Below the pieces are notes generated by a model. It was not told the origin of the DNA and did no database searches. It was given only the letters and a program-made list of their open reading frames with translations. The translations under genes were made by a program, and so were the position numbers. A stretch of DNA of 64,000 nt. Origin: Bog-756 sp963777665. Its GTDB lineage: Bacteria > Actinomycetota > Acidimicrobiia > Acidimicrobiales > RAAP-2. The first letter of the stretch is position 1. Every line of letters begins with the position of its first letter. The stretch covers positions 558,001 to 622,000 of the forward strand of contig CAVZRJ010000003.1 of NCBI GenBank assembly GCA_963777665.1. The letters run 5' to 3'. Shown here one piece after another: positions 20,324 through 29,264 of the stretch.

Positions 20324-21022
20324 ATGAGCGTGCGACCGGAACGGATCGTCCTGGTGTGCGGCACGGGGACCGAGGTGGGAAAGACCTGGGTCGCAGCGCG
20401 CCTGTTCCGCGAGCTCCGCTCGCGTGGGATCACCGTCGCCGCCCGCAAGCCGGCCCAGTCCTTCGACATCGACGGGGTCGGCGCCCGGCTCGGTGGGCCG
20501 ACCGACGCCGAGGTGCTGGGGAGCGCCTCCGGCGAGCACCCCGACCGGGTCTGCCACTCCTTCCGCTCCTACCACCGGGCCATGGCGCCCCCGATGGCCG
20601 CCGAGGCACTCGGGCTGCCACCCTTCACCGTCGACGACCTGGTGTCGGAGCTCGAGTGGCCGGACCACCCGGTCGGGGTCGGGTTGGTCGAGGTGGCCGG
20701 CGGAGTGCGCTCGCCCCAGGCGGTCGACGGGGATGGCACCGACGTGGTCGCCAGGCTCCGTCCCGACCTGGTGGTCCTCGTGGCCGACGCCGGCCTCGGG
20801 ACCATCAACACCGTGCGGCTCTCGATGGACGCCCTGGTCGCGGCCGGCGACGGCGGACCGCCCGTCCCGGTGGTCGTGCTCGACCGGTTCGACAGCCGTC
20901 ACGAGATCCACTGCCGCAACCTCGAGTGGCTCGCCGAGCGCGACGGCTACCGGGTGATCACCCTGCCCGGGGAGGAGAGCGCCCTCGCCGACCTGGTGGT
21001 CAGAGTCCGGTCGGCCGGTTGA
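20324..21022 (+). CDS. bioD: dethiobiotin synthetase
   Basis: This is the biotin pathway enzyme that closes the ureido ring of DAPA using CO2 and ATP. The 232-residue protein has the P-loop VCGTGTEVGKTWVAA at the start, the following RKPAQSFD segment, and VEVAGGVRSP near residue 125, the usual second conserved block. It stands alone, while bioB and bsaP are about 10 kb away. Its last 23 bases overlap the 3' end of the convergent SDR gene. A weak hexamer AAGACT lies seven bases before the ATG. Confidence 0.88.
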   Translation: MSVRPERIVLVCGTGTEVGKTWVAARLFRELRSRGITVAARKPAQSFDIDGVGARLGGPTDAEVLGSASGEHPDRVCHSFRSYHRAMAPPMAAEALGLPPFTVDDLVSELEWPDHPVGVGLVEVAGGVRSPQAVDGDGTDVVARLRPDLVVLVADAGLGTINTVRLSMDALVAAGDGGPPVPVVVLDRFDSRHEIHCRNLEWLAERDGYRVITLPGEESALADLVVRVRSAG

Positions 21023-21860
21023 CGAAACGGCGGGCAGTCGGCGAGTAGAACCAGCCGCCCCCCGCCCGCGTGCCGCCGTCGACGGGGATGTTGTGCCCGG
21101 TCACGAACGCCGAGAGGTCGGAAGCCAGGAAGAGGGCCACCCGGGCCTGGTCCTCGGGAAGCCCGACCCGCCCGACCGGGCACCACGAAGGCCACAGCCC
21201 GTCGGCGCCCCCCGAGCCGTCGACGAGATAGTCGACCTGGGGGGTCTGGGTCAGGTCGGGTCCGATCCCGTTGACCCGCACACCCGACCGCCCAACCGAC
21301 ACCGCCAAGCTGGTCGTGAAGTGGGCGACGGCCGCCTTCATCGCTGCGTAGACCGGGTCGGGCGGGTAGCCACGCATCCCCTCGACCGAGTGCACGTTGA
21401 CGATGGACCCGCCTCCCGTCTCGACCATGGGCCCGAGGAAGGCGCGGGTGACCGCGAGGACGTGGAGCAGGTTGACCTCGTACATGGCCTGCCACGACTC
21501 GGGGGACGACACCTCGAACCGGACCAGTGGGCGGTAGTCGCCCACATTGTTGACCAGGACGTCGACCCGGCCATGGGTGTCCAGCACGGCCGCGGCGAGC
21601 GAGTCGACGCCGTGCGCGGTGGTCACGTCGACCAGGTGTGCCCGCGCGATCCCGCCGGAGGCCTCGACCGTGGAGACCACCGCTGCGGCGCGTGCCGGAT
21701 CGACCTCGGCCACCTCCACCCGGGCACCATGGGCGGCGAAGAGCGTGGCGATGGCGGCTCCGATGCCGGCTCCGCCACCGGTGACCACAGCCACCTTCCC
21801 GTCGAGCAGTCGGGTCCAGTCGTCGATCCCGGGGACACCGTCGGGTCGTTGCGGGCTCAT
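21000..21860 (-). CDS. short-chain dehydrogenase/reductase (SDR)
   Basis: This is a 286-residue classical SDR. The cofactor motif is TGGGAGIG near residue 28, NNVG is the conserved NNAG variant near 105, and the catalytic YAAMK sits near 185, preceded by the NVHS serine. The C-terminal FVTGHNIPVDGG segment is typical. The substrate is unknown. The start at ATG 21860 has GAGGAGG just upstream, unlike its leaderless neighbours. The 3' end overlaps bioD on the opposite strand. Confidence 0.85.
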   Translation of the reverse strand: MSPQRPDGVPGIDDWTRLLDGKVAVVTGGGAGIGAAIATLFAAHGARVEVAEVDPARAAAVVSTVEASGGIARAHLVDVTTAHGVDSLAAAVLDTHGRVDVLVNNVGDYRPLVRFEVSSPESWQAMYEVNLLHVLAVTRAFLGPMVETGGGSIVNVHSVEGMRGYPPDPVYAAMKAAVAHFTTSLAVSVGRSGVRVNGIGPDLTQTPQVDYLVDGSGGADGLWPSWCPVGRVGLPEDQARVALFLASDLSAFVTGHNIPVDGGTRAGGGWFYSPTARRFVNRPTGL

Positions 21861-21918
21861 GGTCCTCCTCGGTGGGCGGCACGGCAGTGGGTAACGGCTC
21901 CCGCCACCTGCTCCTGTC

Positions 21919-22797
21919 TCAGGCCCGGCGGAAGTCGGCCGCAGCCACGACGACCCGTGAGAACGGTCGGGCCAGCGCCCGCAGCTCCGCGCAACCGTCC
22001 TCGCCGAGGGCCTCGTAGCCGTGGGCCGAGAGGCGGTCGGTGGCTTCTTCGATCTGTGCGCGGACCGTCGATCCCTCCTCGCTGAGGGCGAGGCTCTCGG
22101 CGGTGCCGGCAGGCCGGAGCCAGCCGCGCGACCGGAGGCGGTCGGTGGCGGTCTCCCACGCATCGGGCGGCCAGCCACGCGTCTCGCGCAGGAACCCGAC
22201 CGGCAGCTCCCCGCTGCTCTCGTGCAGGACCAGGGCCTCGACCGGTCCGATCCCGTGGTCGACGAGCTGGGCGAGGTGGCCGTCACCGCGGAACTCGCGC
22301 AGCATCGTCTGGGCGTGCCAGAGGACGAGGTGTGGTGCCTCGGGCCAGGGAAGGCCGGCATGCCCGGCGAAGAGGGGCCTTCCCTCGGGCCGCTCGGCCG
22401 CCCGCTCGGCCGCCCGGCGGGCGAGGGTCGCAGCCCGCAGCATGTCCTCCGAGTCGACCGCCTCGCCCAGCATCCGGCGTAGGGCCTCGCCGGCCGCCGC
22501 AGCGCGCGCCTCGAGTACCCGGGTGGGAGGGCTCGCCTGCCAGACACCCTCCATCGCCGCGTGGACGAGCGTCGGCGAGAAGTTGAAGAAGGTGGCGACC
22601 ACGGTGTCGGCACTCACCGCACCCATCGGCGCGGCGCGTGAGGCGAAATAGCCCGACTGCCCCTGCAGGCCGAGGCTCCGGAAGGACGCATCCGCCTCGG
22701 GGGCGAAGTAGACCATGTTGTGGAGGGGCTCGAGGGTGCGCCAGGTCTTGCGGGCTGTGAGCCCGGGCAGGGGCGTGGTCGGGGCGTGTGTGGCCAT
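21919..22797 (-). CDS. SCO6745-family protein
   Basis: The 292-residue protein carries the landmarks of the actinobacterial SCO6745 family: RKTWRTLEPLHNMVYFAPEA near residue 16, then GYFASRAAPMGAV, followed by VVATFFNFSP. It is mostly alpha-helical in appearance with no membrane segment. The biochemical role is not established. On this strand a -10-like TACCGT (22803-22808) ends five bases before the ATG. Confidence 0.8.
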   Translation of the reverse strand: MATHAPTTPLPGLTARKTWRTLEPLHNMVYFAPEADASFRSLGLQGQSGYFASRAAPMGAVSADTVVATFFNFSPTLVHAAMEGVWQASPPTRVLEARAAAAGEALRRMLGEAVDSEDMLRAATLARRAAERAAERPEGRPLFAGHAGLPWPEAPHLVLWHAQTMLREFRGDGHLAQLVDHGIGPVEALVLHESSGELPVGFLRETRGWPPDAWETATDRLRSRGWLRPAGTAESLALSEEGSTVRAQIEEATDRLSAHGYEALGEDGCAELRALARPFSRVVVAAADFRRA

Positions 22798-22802
22798 GGA
22801 CC

Positions 22803-22808
22803 ACGGTA
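22803..22808 (-). promoter_or_regulatory. -10 hexamer (TACCGT) for the SCO6745-family gene
   Basis: TACCGT on the minus strand ends five bases before the ATG at 22797. Confidence 0.4.
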
Positions 22809-22862
22809 ACCCGGGCGCGGCGCGACGGGAGGTCCCGGGAGGGACCGGTCCGGAGCACCCCG

Positions 22863-22868
22863 TATAGT
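22863..22868 (+). promoter_or_regulatory. -10 hexamer (TATAGT) upstream of the NfeD/SPFH pair
   Basis: TATAGT is one of the best -10 matches in the window. It would give a leader of about 70 bases to the NfeD-like ATG at 22946. Confidence 0.45.
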
Positions 22869-22945
22869 TGGAGCGAGCAGCGCGCATCGTTGGGGTACGG
22901 GAGGACGGGGGCGTGGTCGGTCGGGGCCGGAAACAGGAGACGGCG

Positions 22946-23158
22946 ATGTTGAACGGAGTGCCGGGCATGATCGGCGAGACGGCGGTGGTGACCAAAGAGG
23001 TCACCGACCGCCACCTGCCCGGTTCGGTCCTCGCCCGCGGGGAGACCTGGTTCGCCGTCTCGCTGTTCCCGGGGACCACCATCGCGCCGGGCACCACCGT
23101 GGTCGTGGCCGATGTCGACCGCGGACTGCTCGTGGTGTACCCGACCGACGCCGGCTGA
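22946..23158 (+). CDS. small NfeD-like OB-fold protein
   Basis: This 70-residue protein corresponds to only the C-terminal OB-fold domain of NfeD proteins: GMIGETAVVTKEV is followed by GSVLARGETWFAVS and TTVVVADVDRGLLVVYP. It has no membrane segments of its own. NfeD partners work with SPFH/stomatin proteins in membrane microdomains, and the next gene encodes an SPFH protein. ATG 22946 is preceded by CAGGAGA; an in-frame upstream ATG at 22868 would add a poorly conserved tail. Confidence 0.75.
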   Translation: MLNGVPGMIGETAVVTKEVTDRHLPGSVLARGETWFAVSLFPGTTIAPGTTVVVADVDRGLLVVYPTDAG

Positions 23159-23222
23159 GCTCGACCGCGCGGGTCCGGAGGGCGCACTGCCCCCCTGCGC
23201 CGCACTGGGGTGTGCCGGTGCG

Positions 23223-23228
23223 TAAGGT
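23223..23228 (+). promoter_or_regulatory. -10 hexamer (TAAGGT) for the SPFH gene
   Basis: TAAGGT lies 20 bases before ATG 23249, with GGGAGGAGG between them as a Shine-Dalgarno sequence. Confidence 0.4.
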
Positions 23229-23248
23229 GGGGGGAGGAGGTGGTCGTC

Positions 23249-24250
23249 ATGATCATCGGTTCAGCTGCAGCGTCCGTCGCGGTGGCGGTAGTCGGGTTCT
23301 TCGTCTTCGCCTTCATCGTCATCTTCCTGAAGTCCTCCCTCAAGGTGGTCCAGCAGGGGTGCGTCGGGGTGGTCAAGCGCTTCGGCGAATTCCGGAACAT
23401 CAAGCAGCCCGGGCTGCACGTGCTCATGCCCCTCGCCGACCGCATGGACAAGGTGGACATCCGGGAGTTCCCACGGACCGGTGACCAGCAGGCCGTGATC
23501 ACCAAGGACAATGTCTCGCTGTGGGTCAGCGCGACCATCTTCTGCCAGGTGACCGATGTGAAGCTGGCCCTCTTCGAAGTCAACGACTTCGGGTTGGCCA
23601 TCGACCAGATGGCGCGTACCGCGCTGCGCGCCGTGTTCGGTGAGCTGACCCTCGACCAGTCGCTCTCCGAGCGCGAGACGATCAACACCAAGATGCAGGA
23701 CCACATGGCAGAGGCCACCCTCAAGTGGGGGGTCCGCCTCAACCGCATCGAGATCCTCGACATCACCCCTCCCAACAACGTGCTGCAGGCCATGTCGGAA
23801 CAGAAGGAGGCCGAGCAGCACAAGCGGGCTGCGATCTTGAAGTCGGAGGGGGAGCAGCAGTCGGCCATCAACAGTGCCCAGGGGCGCAAGCAGGCCAACG
23901 TGCTCGAAGCCGAGGGGCAGAAGCAGGCCTCGATTCTCGCCGCCGAAGCTCAGAAGCAGGTCCTCGAACTGCGCGCCGACGGCGAGAAGCGCGCCGCCCA
24001 GCTGCGCGGCGAGGGGGAGGCCGCCGCACTCGGGGCCATCGACAAGGCAGAGGTCAAGCCCAACACCCTGGCCATCATGCAGCTGCGCGCCCTGCAGGCC
24101 GTCGCCACCTCGCCCAACTCGAAGATCGTGGTGCCCTACGAGGCCGCCGGCCTGGTCGGGGCGGCGGAGGCCCTGGTGGGGGTCATCAAGGACGTCGGCA
24201 TTCCGGTCGAGCCCGTCGCTGACAACGGAAAGGCCCGCCAGCCCACCTGA
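23249..24250 (+). CDS. SPFH / Band 7 (stomatin-prohibitin) membrane protein
   Basis: This 333-residue protein has one N-terminal membrane helix (residues 3-26), the Band 7 domain starting QQGCVGVVKRFGEF, and a long Glu/Ala/Gln-rich coiled coil with repeated EAEGQKQA / EAQKQV units before a hydrophobic C-terminus. It forms oligomers on the inner face of the membrane and helps organise membrane protein complexes or proteases. With the small NfeD protein just upstream it forms a standard NfeD-SPFH module. The ATG is supported by GGGAGGAGG. Confidence 0.9.
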   Translation: MIIGSAAASVAVAVVGFFVFAFIVIFLKSSLKVVQQGCVGVVKRFGEFRNIKQPGLHVLMPLADRMDKVDIREFPRTGDQQAVITKDNVSLWVSATIFCQVTDVKLALFEVNDFGLAIDQMARTALRAVFGELTLDQSLSERETINTKMQDHMAEATLKWGVRLNRIEILDITPPNNVLQAMSEQKEAEQHKRAAILKSEGEQQSAINSAQGRKQANVLEAEGQKQASILAAEAQKQVLELRADGEKRAAQLRGEGEAAALGAIDKAEVKPNTLAIMQLRALQAVATSPNSKIVVPYEAAGLVGAAEALVGVIKDVGIPVEPVADNGKARQPT

Positions 24251-24269
24251 GCGCCTGCAACGTTGGCGC

Positions 24270-25943
24270 CTACTTGAGCTCCACCAGGTCGAGCGCCTCG
24301 TCCCTCCAGTGGGTGAAGACCTCGTCGGGCAGGGTCAGGCTGTGGGTGGGGTCGAGCGCTTCGACGAAGGAGCGGTCGTGGCTCACCACCACGATGGTGC
24401 CCGGCCAGTTGCCGAGCATGGTGCCGACTGCCTCGATCGAGGTCGGGTCGAGGTTGTTGGTGGGTTCGTCGAGCAGCAGCAGGTTGGCCCGGCCGGCCGC
24501 CAGCATGGCGAGGCCGAGCTTGGCCCGCTCGCCGCCCGAGAGCGTCTTGGGCATCTGGTGGGCCGCCTTGCCGGCGATCCCGAACGAGCCGAGCAGTGAC
24601 CGTCGTTCGGTCTCGTTGACCAGGACGGTGTCGTCGATGTTGCCGAGCACGGTCTTGTCCGGATCGACCTGCTCGTGCTCCTGGGCGAAGTAGCCGGGGG
24701 TCACGTTGATCCCGAGCTCCACGGCGCCCTCGGACGGCTCCTGCACGCCTGCCAGGCAGCGCAGCAGGCTCGACTTGCCGGCGCCGTTGCGACCGATGAT
24801 CACCACCCGGTCGCCCCGCCGGCAGTGGAAGTCGACGTTTGCGAGCACGGTGAGGTCCCCGTAGCGGACGGACAGCCGGCGGACCCTGAGCGGGACCTCG
24901 CCCGAACGGACCGGGGTCGGCAGGGTGAAGGAGCTCTTCCGCTCCCGGCGGCGCACCTCGGTCCTCGAGGATTCGAGGCGCTCGACCCGCTTGTCGAGGG
25001 ACTTGGCGATCCGGGCCCGGCGGTTGGTGCTCCCGCGCATCGAGTCGGCCAGGGTCGAGAGCCGGGTGATCTCGCGGCCCTCGAGCAGGGCCGAACGCTC
25101 GCGTTGGGACTGGTCGGTCTCGAGCTGGACCAGGTACGAGGAGTAGGTGCCCTTGAACTCGTGGAGACGGCCGTCGGACAGGCGCAGCACCTTGTGGATC
25201 GACCGGTCGAGCAGCTTGAGGTCGTGGGAGACGACCAGGATGGACCCGGGGAACCGCTCGAGCTCGTCCATCAGCCACCGCTTTGCCGGGCGGTCGAGAT
25301 GGTTGGTGGGCTCATCGAGGATCATGGTGTCGGGTGCCTGGAAGAGGATCCGGATCAGATCGACCCGGCGCCGCTGGCCTCCGGAGAGCGTCTCGATGTC
25401 CTCGACGAGCAGCTCCTGACGGAGTCCGAGGCCGTCGGCCAGCCGGGCCATGGTGGACTCGGCCTCGTAGCCCCCGTTCTCACGGAACTGCTCTTCCAGG
25501 TCGGAGAAGAGCGCGATGTTCTCCTGCGAGGGGTCCTTGGACATCTGGGTACGGGCCTTGCCCAAGGCGTCGTCCAGCACGTCGAGGCCTCTGCCCGACA
25601 GGACGTGGGAGAAGCCGCTCGGATCGATGCCGAGTCCCCGCGGATCGGGGACCTGGGGGAGGTACCCGAAGGTGCCCCGGACACGGGCGTTGCCGGTCGA
25701 GCGTACGTTGCGTCCGGGCTCGTCGATGACCACCGAGAGGAATGTCGATTTGCCCGTTCCGTTCCTCCCGACCAGTCCCACCTTCTCGCCGGCGCCCACC
25801 ACGAAGGACGCGTCCGAGAGCAGGGTGCGGTCACCGATCTCGATGGTGAGGGAGGATCCGACGATCATGGGGAGCGGTGTGACCGCACCGCGTCCGGGGG
25901 GTTCCCGGGTCACGGCGCCGGGGATCCCGGCGGGTCTGGCCAT
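24270..25943 (-). CDS. ABC-F family ATP-binding protein
   Basis: This cytoplasmic protein of 557 residues has two ABC domains and no membrane segments. The first has Walker A GRNGTGKST at about residues 59-67, signature LSGGQRRRVDL and LDEPTNHLD. The second has GRNGAGKSS, LSGGERAKLGLA and LDEPTNNLD. Between them is a basic helical linker. ABC-F proteins act on the ribosome (EttA, Uup) or give antibiotic resistance. The ATG at 25867 is an alternative start that removes a non-conserved 25-residue lead. The housekeeping and resistance classes cannot be separated by eye. Confidence 0.88.
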   Translation of the reverse strand: MARPAGIPGAVTREPPGRGAVTPLPMIVGSSLTIEIGDRTLLSDASFVVGAGEKVGLVGRNGTGKSTFLSVVIDEPGRNVRSTGNARVRGTFGYLPQVPDPRGLGIDPSGFSHVLSGRGLDVLDDALGKARTQMSKDPSQENIALFSDLEEQFRENGGYEAESTMARLADGLGLRQELLVEDIETLSGGQRRRVDLIRILFQAPDTMILDEPTNHLDRPAKRWLMDELERFPGSILVVSHDLKLLDRSIHKVLRLSDGRLHEFKGTYSSYLVQLETDQSQRERSALLEGREITRLSTLADSMRGSTNRRARIAKSLDKRVERLESSRTEVRRRERKSSFTLPTPVRSGEVPLRVRRLSVRYGDLTVLANVDFHCRRGDRVVIIGRNGAGKSSLLRCLAGVQEPSEGAVELGINVTPGYFAQEHEQVDPDKTVLGNIDDTVLVNETERRSLLGSFGIAGKAAHQMPKTLSGGERAKLGLAMLAAGRANLLLLDEPTNNLDPTSIEAVGTMLGNWPGTIVVVSHDRSFVEALDPTHSLTLPDEVFTHWRDEALDLVELK

Positions 25944-26069
25944 CTTCAGTCTCCCACACCGGTGGGGCGGCCACGCTCAGCGGCCGCCGGGGAGACAGCT
26001 GCGCCCGATTCTGACTGGAGTGCGTTCCGTCACACGCATGACACATGAGCACGCAGCCAATACGGGGTC

Positions 26070-26075
26070 TACCGT
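26070..26075 (+). promoter_or_regulatory. -10 hexamer (TACCGT) for the orphan gene at 26.1 kb
   Basis: TACCGT lies 28 bases before ATG 26104, with GGAGAGGCGG as a Shine-Dalgarno sequence in between. Confidence 0.35.
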
Positions 26076-26103
26076 TGTTGCACCTTCGAGCGGGGAGAGG
26101 CGG

Positions 26104-27069
26104 ATGAGCGTTGAGACCAGTGGGGCGTCGGGGGGGAAGGTGAGCGATCTGGACGGGGTACGCGTCAAGTTGGCGATGGCTCGCGCCAACGCTGAGCAAC
26201 TGGATACCCTGCTTCGGCCGTTCGTCGAAGCGGCGCGGCGGTCGATCGAGAGAACGCCCTGCGACAATCCGTTCGAGGTCGTCTACAAGATCACGAAAGT
26301 GCCCTGGATCGATCCGGCGTGGAGCGCAATCTTCGGGCAGGGCATCTACAACATCAGGTCGGCCCTCGACCATCTCGCCTGGCAGCTCGTCCTCCTCGAC
26401 GGCCAGGAACCCACCAGGGCTACCCAGTTCCCATTGCTGGACACGAACAGGGACAAGAGCGGTCGCAAGGTGCAGGTGGACATCGCTCCCGGCATCAAGC
26501 GACCGGACATTCTGGCAGCGGTTGAGTCGATGCAGCCGTATCACGGGGGCGGCAAATGGGGCGATCAGCTCGGGGTGGTTGGCGAGTTGTCGGGCATCGA
26601 CAAGCATCGTCTGCCCATTGCGGTCTCGACGATGCTGAACGTCGACAACATCTTCTGGGGTCTCCCGGAGGGCTCGACGCCTCCGAGTTGGTGGTTCCCC
26701 GTGGGCAAGGCTCTGCACGAAGGGGACGTGGTCGCCAAGTTCTTGTTCAACGAGCCCGTGGCGCCGGAGATGTTCGATCCTCATCTCGTGCCGCAGATTG
26801 CCCTTGACGAAGCTCCCCTGGGAAGCCCGTATCGAACGCAGGACCTCGCGAGTCTCCTGGGTGGTTTGGCCAGGATCGCCGCATTCAAGATCGACACGTT
26901 GATCGTTGCGCCTCTGTTCGAGGGTGAGCCACCAGCCTGGATCGCACCGGGGCCACCCCGGCCCGATGCCTCTCCGAGAACGGATACGACCCTGCTGGAG
27001 AGCAGTGGGCGCTGGGGCGCCGATGACAACGGTCAGACGGCCCCCACGGTGGAGGCAGACGCGACCTGA
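26104..27069 (+). CDS. unknown cytoplasmic protein
   Basis: The 321-residue protein has no signal peptide or membrane helix. Residues about 60-110 read as helix-rich with IYNIRSALDHLAWQLVLLDG, a block found in scattered hypothetical actinobacterial proteins; the rest is not recognised. The base composition looks less GC-biased than its neighbours (more AT at third positions), which suggests recent acquisition together with the next gene. The start at ATG 26104 is chosen because of the SD; an upstream ATG at 26038 precedes the likely transcription start. No function is proposed. Confidence 0.65.
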   Translation: MSVETSGASGGKVSDLDGVRVKLAMARANAEQLDTLLRPFVEAARRSIERTPCDNPFEVVYKITKVPWIDPAWSAIFGQGIYNIRSALDHLAWQLVLLDGQEPTRATQFPLLDTNRDKSGRKVQVDIAPGIKRPDILAAVESMQPYHGGGKWGDQLGVVGELSGIDKHRLPIAVSTMLNVDNIFWGLPEGSTPPSWWFPVGKALHEGDVVAKFLFNEPVAPEMFDPHLVPQIALDEAPLGSPYRTQDLASLLGGLARIAAFKIDTLIVAPLFEGEPPAWIAPGPPRPDASPRTDTTLLESSGRWGADDNGQTAPTVEADAT

Positions 27070-27143
27070 TCCATCGCCGGGCCGGTCATTCGGCATCCGA
27101 CTGCAGGCGCGACCTCGACCGGGTGCTCCTCGAGGGATTCTTG

Positions 27144-28049
27144 TCATCCTCGATTCCTCTCGGCAACGAGACAGAACGCCGGACCGTTCGGGTGCGACCG
27201 GTGGTCGAACGTGATGCCCTTCACGTCGAAACCGAAATGGTCGAGCGCTCCGAGAATCCCGTCCCGAGTCATCCAGGACGTCCAGGTCTGCAGGCCGCCG
27301 CAGAATCCACGCCACCCGGGCGCTGTTCCGTAGTCATGACGGTAGAGCACGTGCTCGTAGCCGGCTGTCGTCGTCGTGATCGGCTCTGAATATCTCGCGC
27401 CAACGGTCGGGTTCGCCTGCAGCAGGTCGGCGTCGTAGTAGTGGGTCCAGAGCAGCAGGCGGTCGCTGACGCTCGTCGCCAGCTCCAAGAGCGCTACCGG
27501 GTCGGGTTGGTGATAGAGGACTCCCACTGCCAGGCAGAGGTCCCAGCTTCGTCCCTCGTCCGTTGCATCCCGAAGGAATGGCACGAAGTCCCCGCAGAGG
27601 AAACGCACGCTCGGCATGCCCGACAATTCCTTGGCCAACAGGCAGCGAAGGAATGCTCGTTGGTTCGCCTCCACAGCTATGACCTCGGCCGCCCCGAGGC
27701 GATCGAGCATGTAGCTGTGCCCGCCTTCGAGCGGTCCCAACTCGATGACTCGCATGCCCTTGATCCCGCCGAACTGTTCGTCGGCGTAGGTGATGCGCCC
27801 GTCCTCGAAGAGTTTCGCTGCGCCTCCCGTCAGTCCCTGGAACGGCGCGGGGAACTCAGAGCTCCACTGACCCCGGAAGATGTCGACCGCCGTTTTCGGA
27901 GTTGGCAGTTCCCGACAGAACACGCCCTCGGCTCCCGTCGAGTCCAGGCACGCTGTTCCAACAGGGGGCTCGGCCGCGGGTGCTCCGCCCCGCAAGGCGC
28001 GGAGAGCAGCTCGAATCCTCCGCTCTGCGCCTCCTGCGCTGACAACCAT
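27144..28049 (-). CDS. class I SAM-dependent methyltransferase
   Basis: The 301-residue protein has the methyltransferase motif I in VIELGPLEGGHSYMLDRLGA near residue 100, then an acidic residue in AVEANQRAF (motif II) and SWDLCLAVGVLYH (motif IV). The shape resembles DUF1698/CmoB-like and small-molecule methyltransferases. A strong AAGGAG precedes the ATG. The substrate is unknown. It converges with the orphan gene at 26.1 kb, and codon use looks slightly more relaxed than in the surrounding genes. Confidence 0.8.
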   Translation of the reverse strand: MVVSAGGAERRIRAALRALRGGAPAAEPPVGTACLDSTGAEGVFCRELPTPKTAVDIFRGQWSSEFPAPFQGLTGGAAKLFEDGRITYADEQFGGIKGMRVIELGPLEGGHSYMLDRLGAAEVIAVEANQRAFLRCLLAKELSGMPSVRFLCGDFVPFLRDATDEGRSWDLCLAVGVLYHQPDPVALLELATSVSDRLLLWTHYYDADLLQANPTVGARYSEPITTTTAGYEHVLYRHDYGTAPGWRGFCGGLQTWTSWMTRDGILGALDHFGFDVKGITFDHRSHPNGPAFCLVAERNRG

Positions 28050-28112
28050 CTGCCACTCCTTCTCGAGAAACGGGGTTCATCGGTCAACTCGGTGGCGCGG
28101 TGTTGCAGTGAG

Positions 28113-29264
28113 TCACCCTCCCGAGACGAGGAGGTCACCACCGGCCGGGGGGGTGGGGTCGTCGACGTTCTGCAGCCACCCTTCGGGCAGATGGACCGGT
28201 CTCGGGCCGTGGGTGTGGCCCCGCGCGATGCGCAGGGCCCCGGCTGGCAGGCGCAGGTCCGGATCGAGCCCGTCGAGCAGGGTGGCGACCTCGGCCGTCG
28301 CGGTGGCCAGTGCGAGCGAACGCCGGACGGCAGAGCCCACCGGGAACCCGGTCAGGTACCACCCTGCGTGCTTGCGGAACTGGCGCACACCCAGGTCCTC
28401 GCCGAACGAGTCGCACAGCAGGGCCAGATGGGCCTGCATCATCGAGCAGATCTCCCCCAGGTCCGGGGGAGGCGGCACCGGCTCCCCGCGGAACGCGGCG
28501 GCGAGGTCCCTGAACAGCCATGGCCGACCGAGGCAGCCGCGCCCGACCACCACGCCGTCGCACCCGGTCGAGGCCATCATGGCCAGGGCGTCGCCCGCCT
28601 CCCAGAGGTCACCGTTGCCGAGGACGGGCACAGACGTCACGGCCTGCTTGAGCTCGGCGACGGCTCCCCAGTCGGCCGCGCCCGAGTACAGCTGCTCGGC
28701 GGTGCGGGCGTGCAGGGTGACCGCCGCCGCCCCTTCGTCCTCGGCGATCCGCCCCGACTCGAGGAAGGTGCTGTGGGCGGCGTCGACCCCGATCCGCAGT
28801 TTGACCGTGACCGGCACCGACCCGGCCTGTGCCACCGCGGCCCGGACGATGGCCCGGAAGAGGGCCCGGTGCAGCGGCAGCGCCGCCCCGGCACCCTGCC
28901 GGGTCACCTTGCCGGCCGGGCACCCGAAGTTGAGATCGACGTGGTCGACCCCGGTCTCGTCGACGAGGCGGCCGACGGCCCGACCCATGACCACCGGGTC
29001 GACGCCGGACAGTTGGACGCTCCGGACCTCCTCGTCGGGCGCAAAGGAGGCCATGGCCTCCGTCTTGGCGTTCCCCTCCACCAGGGCCCGTGCGGTGATC
29101 ATCTCGCTCACGTAGAGCGCGGCGCCGTACCCGCGGCACAGGGTGCGGAAGGCACGGTTGGTGACCCCGGCCATCGGGGCGAGCACCACCGGCACGTCGA
29201 GGACGATCGGTCCGAGCTTGAGGGCCGGCGGTGCGGAAGGCGCGGGTCCGCGAGCGGTCGTCAC
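28113..29264 (-). CDS. dusB: tRNA-dihydrouridine synthase
   Basis: This FMN enzyme reduces uridine to dihydrouridine in the tRNA D-loop. The 383-residue protein has the opening APMAGVTNRAFRTLCR, QLSGVDPVVM, the FMN/catalytic segment DLNFGCPAGKVTRQGAGAAL with the active cysteine, TVKLRIG, TLHARTAEQLYSG and VLGNGDLW. The length and motifs fit DusB. The GTG start at 29264 overlaps the maf stop (GTGA), so the two are translationally coupled. Confidence 0.92.
   Translation of the reverse strand: MTTARGPAPSAPPALKLGPIVLDVPVVLAPMAGVTNRAFRTLCRGYGAALYVSEMITARALVEGNAKTEAMASFAPDEEVRSVQLSGVDPVVMGRAVGRLVDETGVDHVDLNFGCPAGKVTRQGAGAALPLHRALFRAIVRAAVAQAGSVPVTVKLRIGVDAAHSTFLESGRIAEDEGAAAVTLHARTAEQLYSGAADWGAVAELKQAVTSVPVLGNGDLWEAGDALAMMASTGCDGVVVGRGCLGRPWLFRDLAAAFRGEPVPPPPDLGEICSMMQAHLALLCDSFGEDLGVRQFRKHAGWYLTGFPVGSAVRRSLALATATAEVATLLDGLDPDLRLPAGALRIARGHTHGPRPVHLPEGWLQNVDDPTPPAGGDLLVSGG

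Noticed and set aside
25831..27315. A 494-codon minus-strand open frame over the orphan gene
   Set aside because: It crosses the promoter and the start of the plus-strand gene, has no ribosome site and resembles no family; the plus-strand gene has the better start and SD.
26104..28049. Prophage or insertion sequence at the accessory pair
   Set aside because: No integrase, transposase, inverted repeats or target duplication is visible around the two genes.
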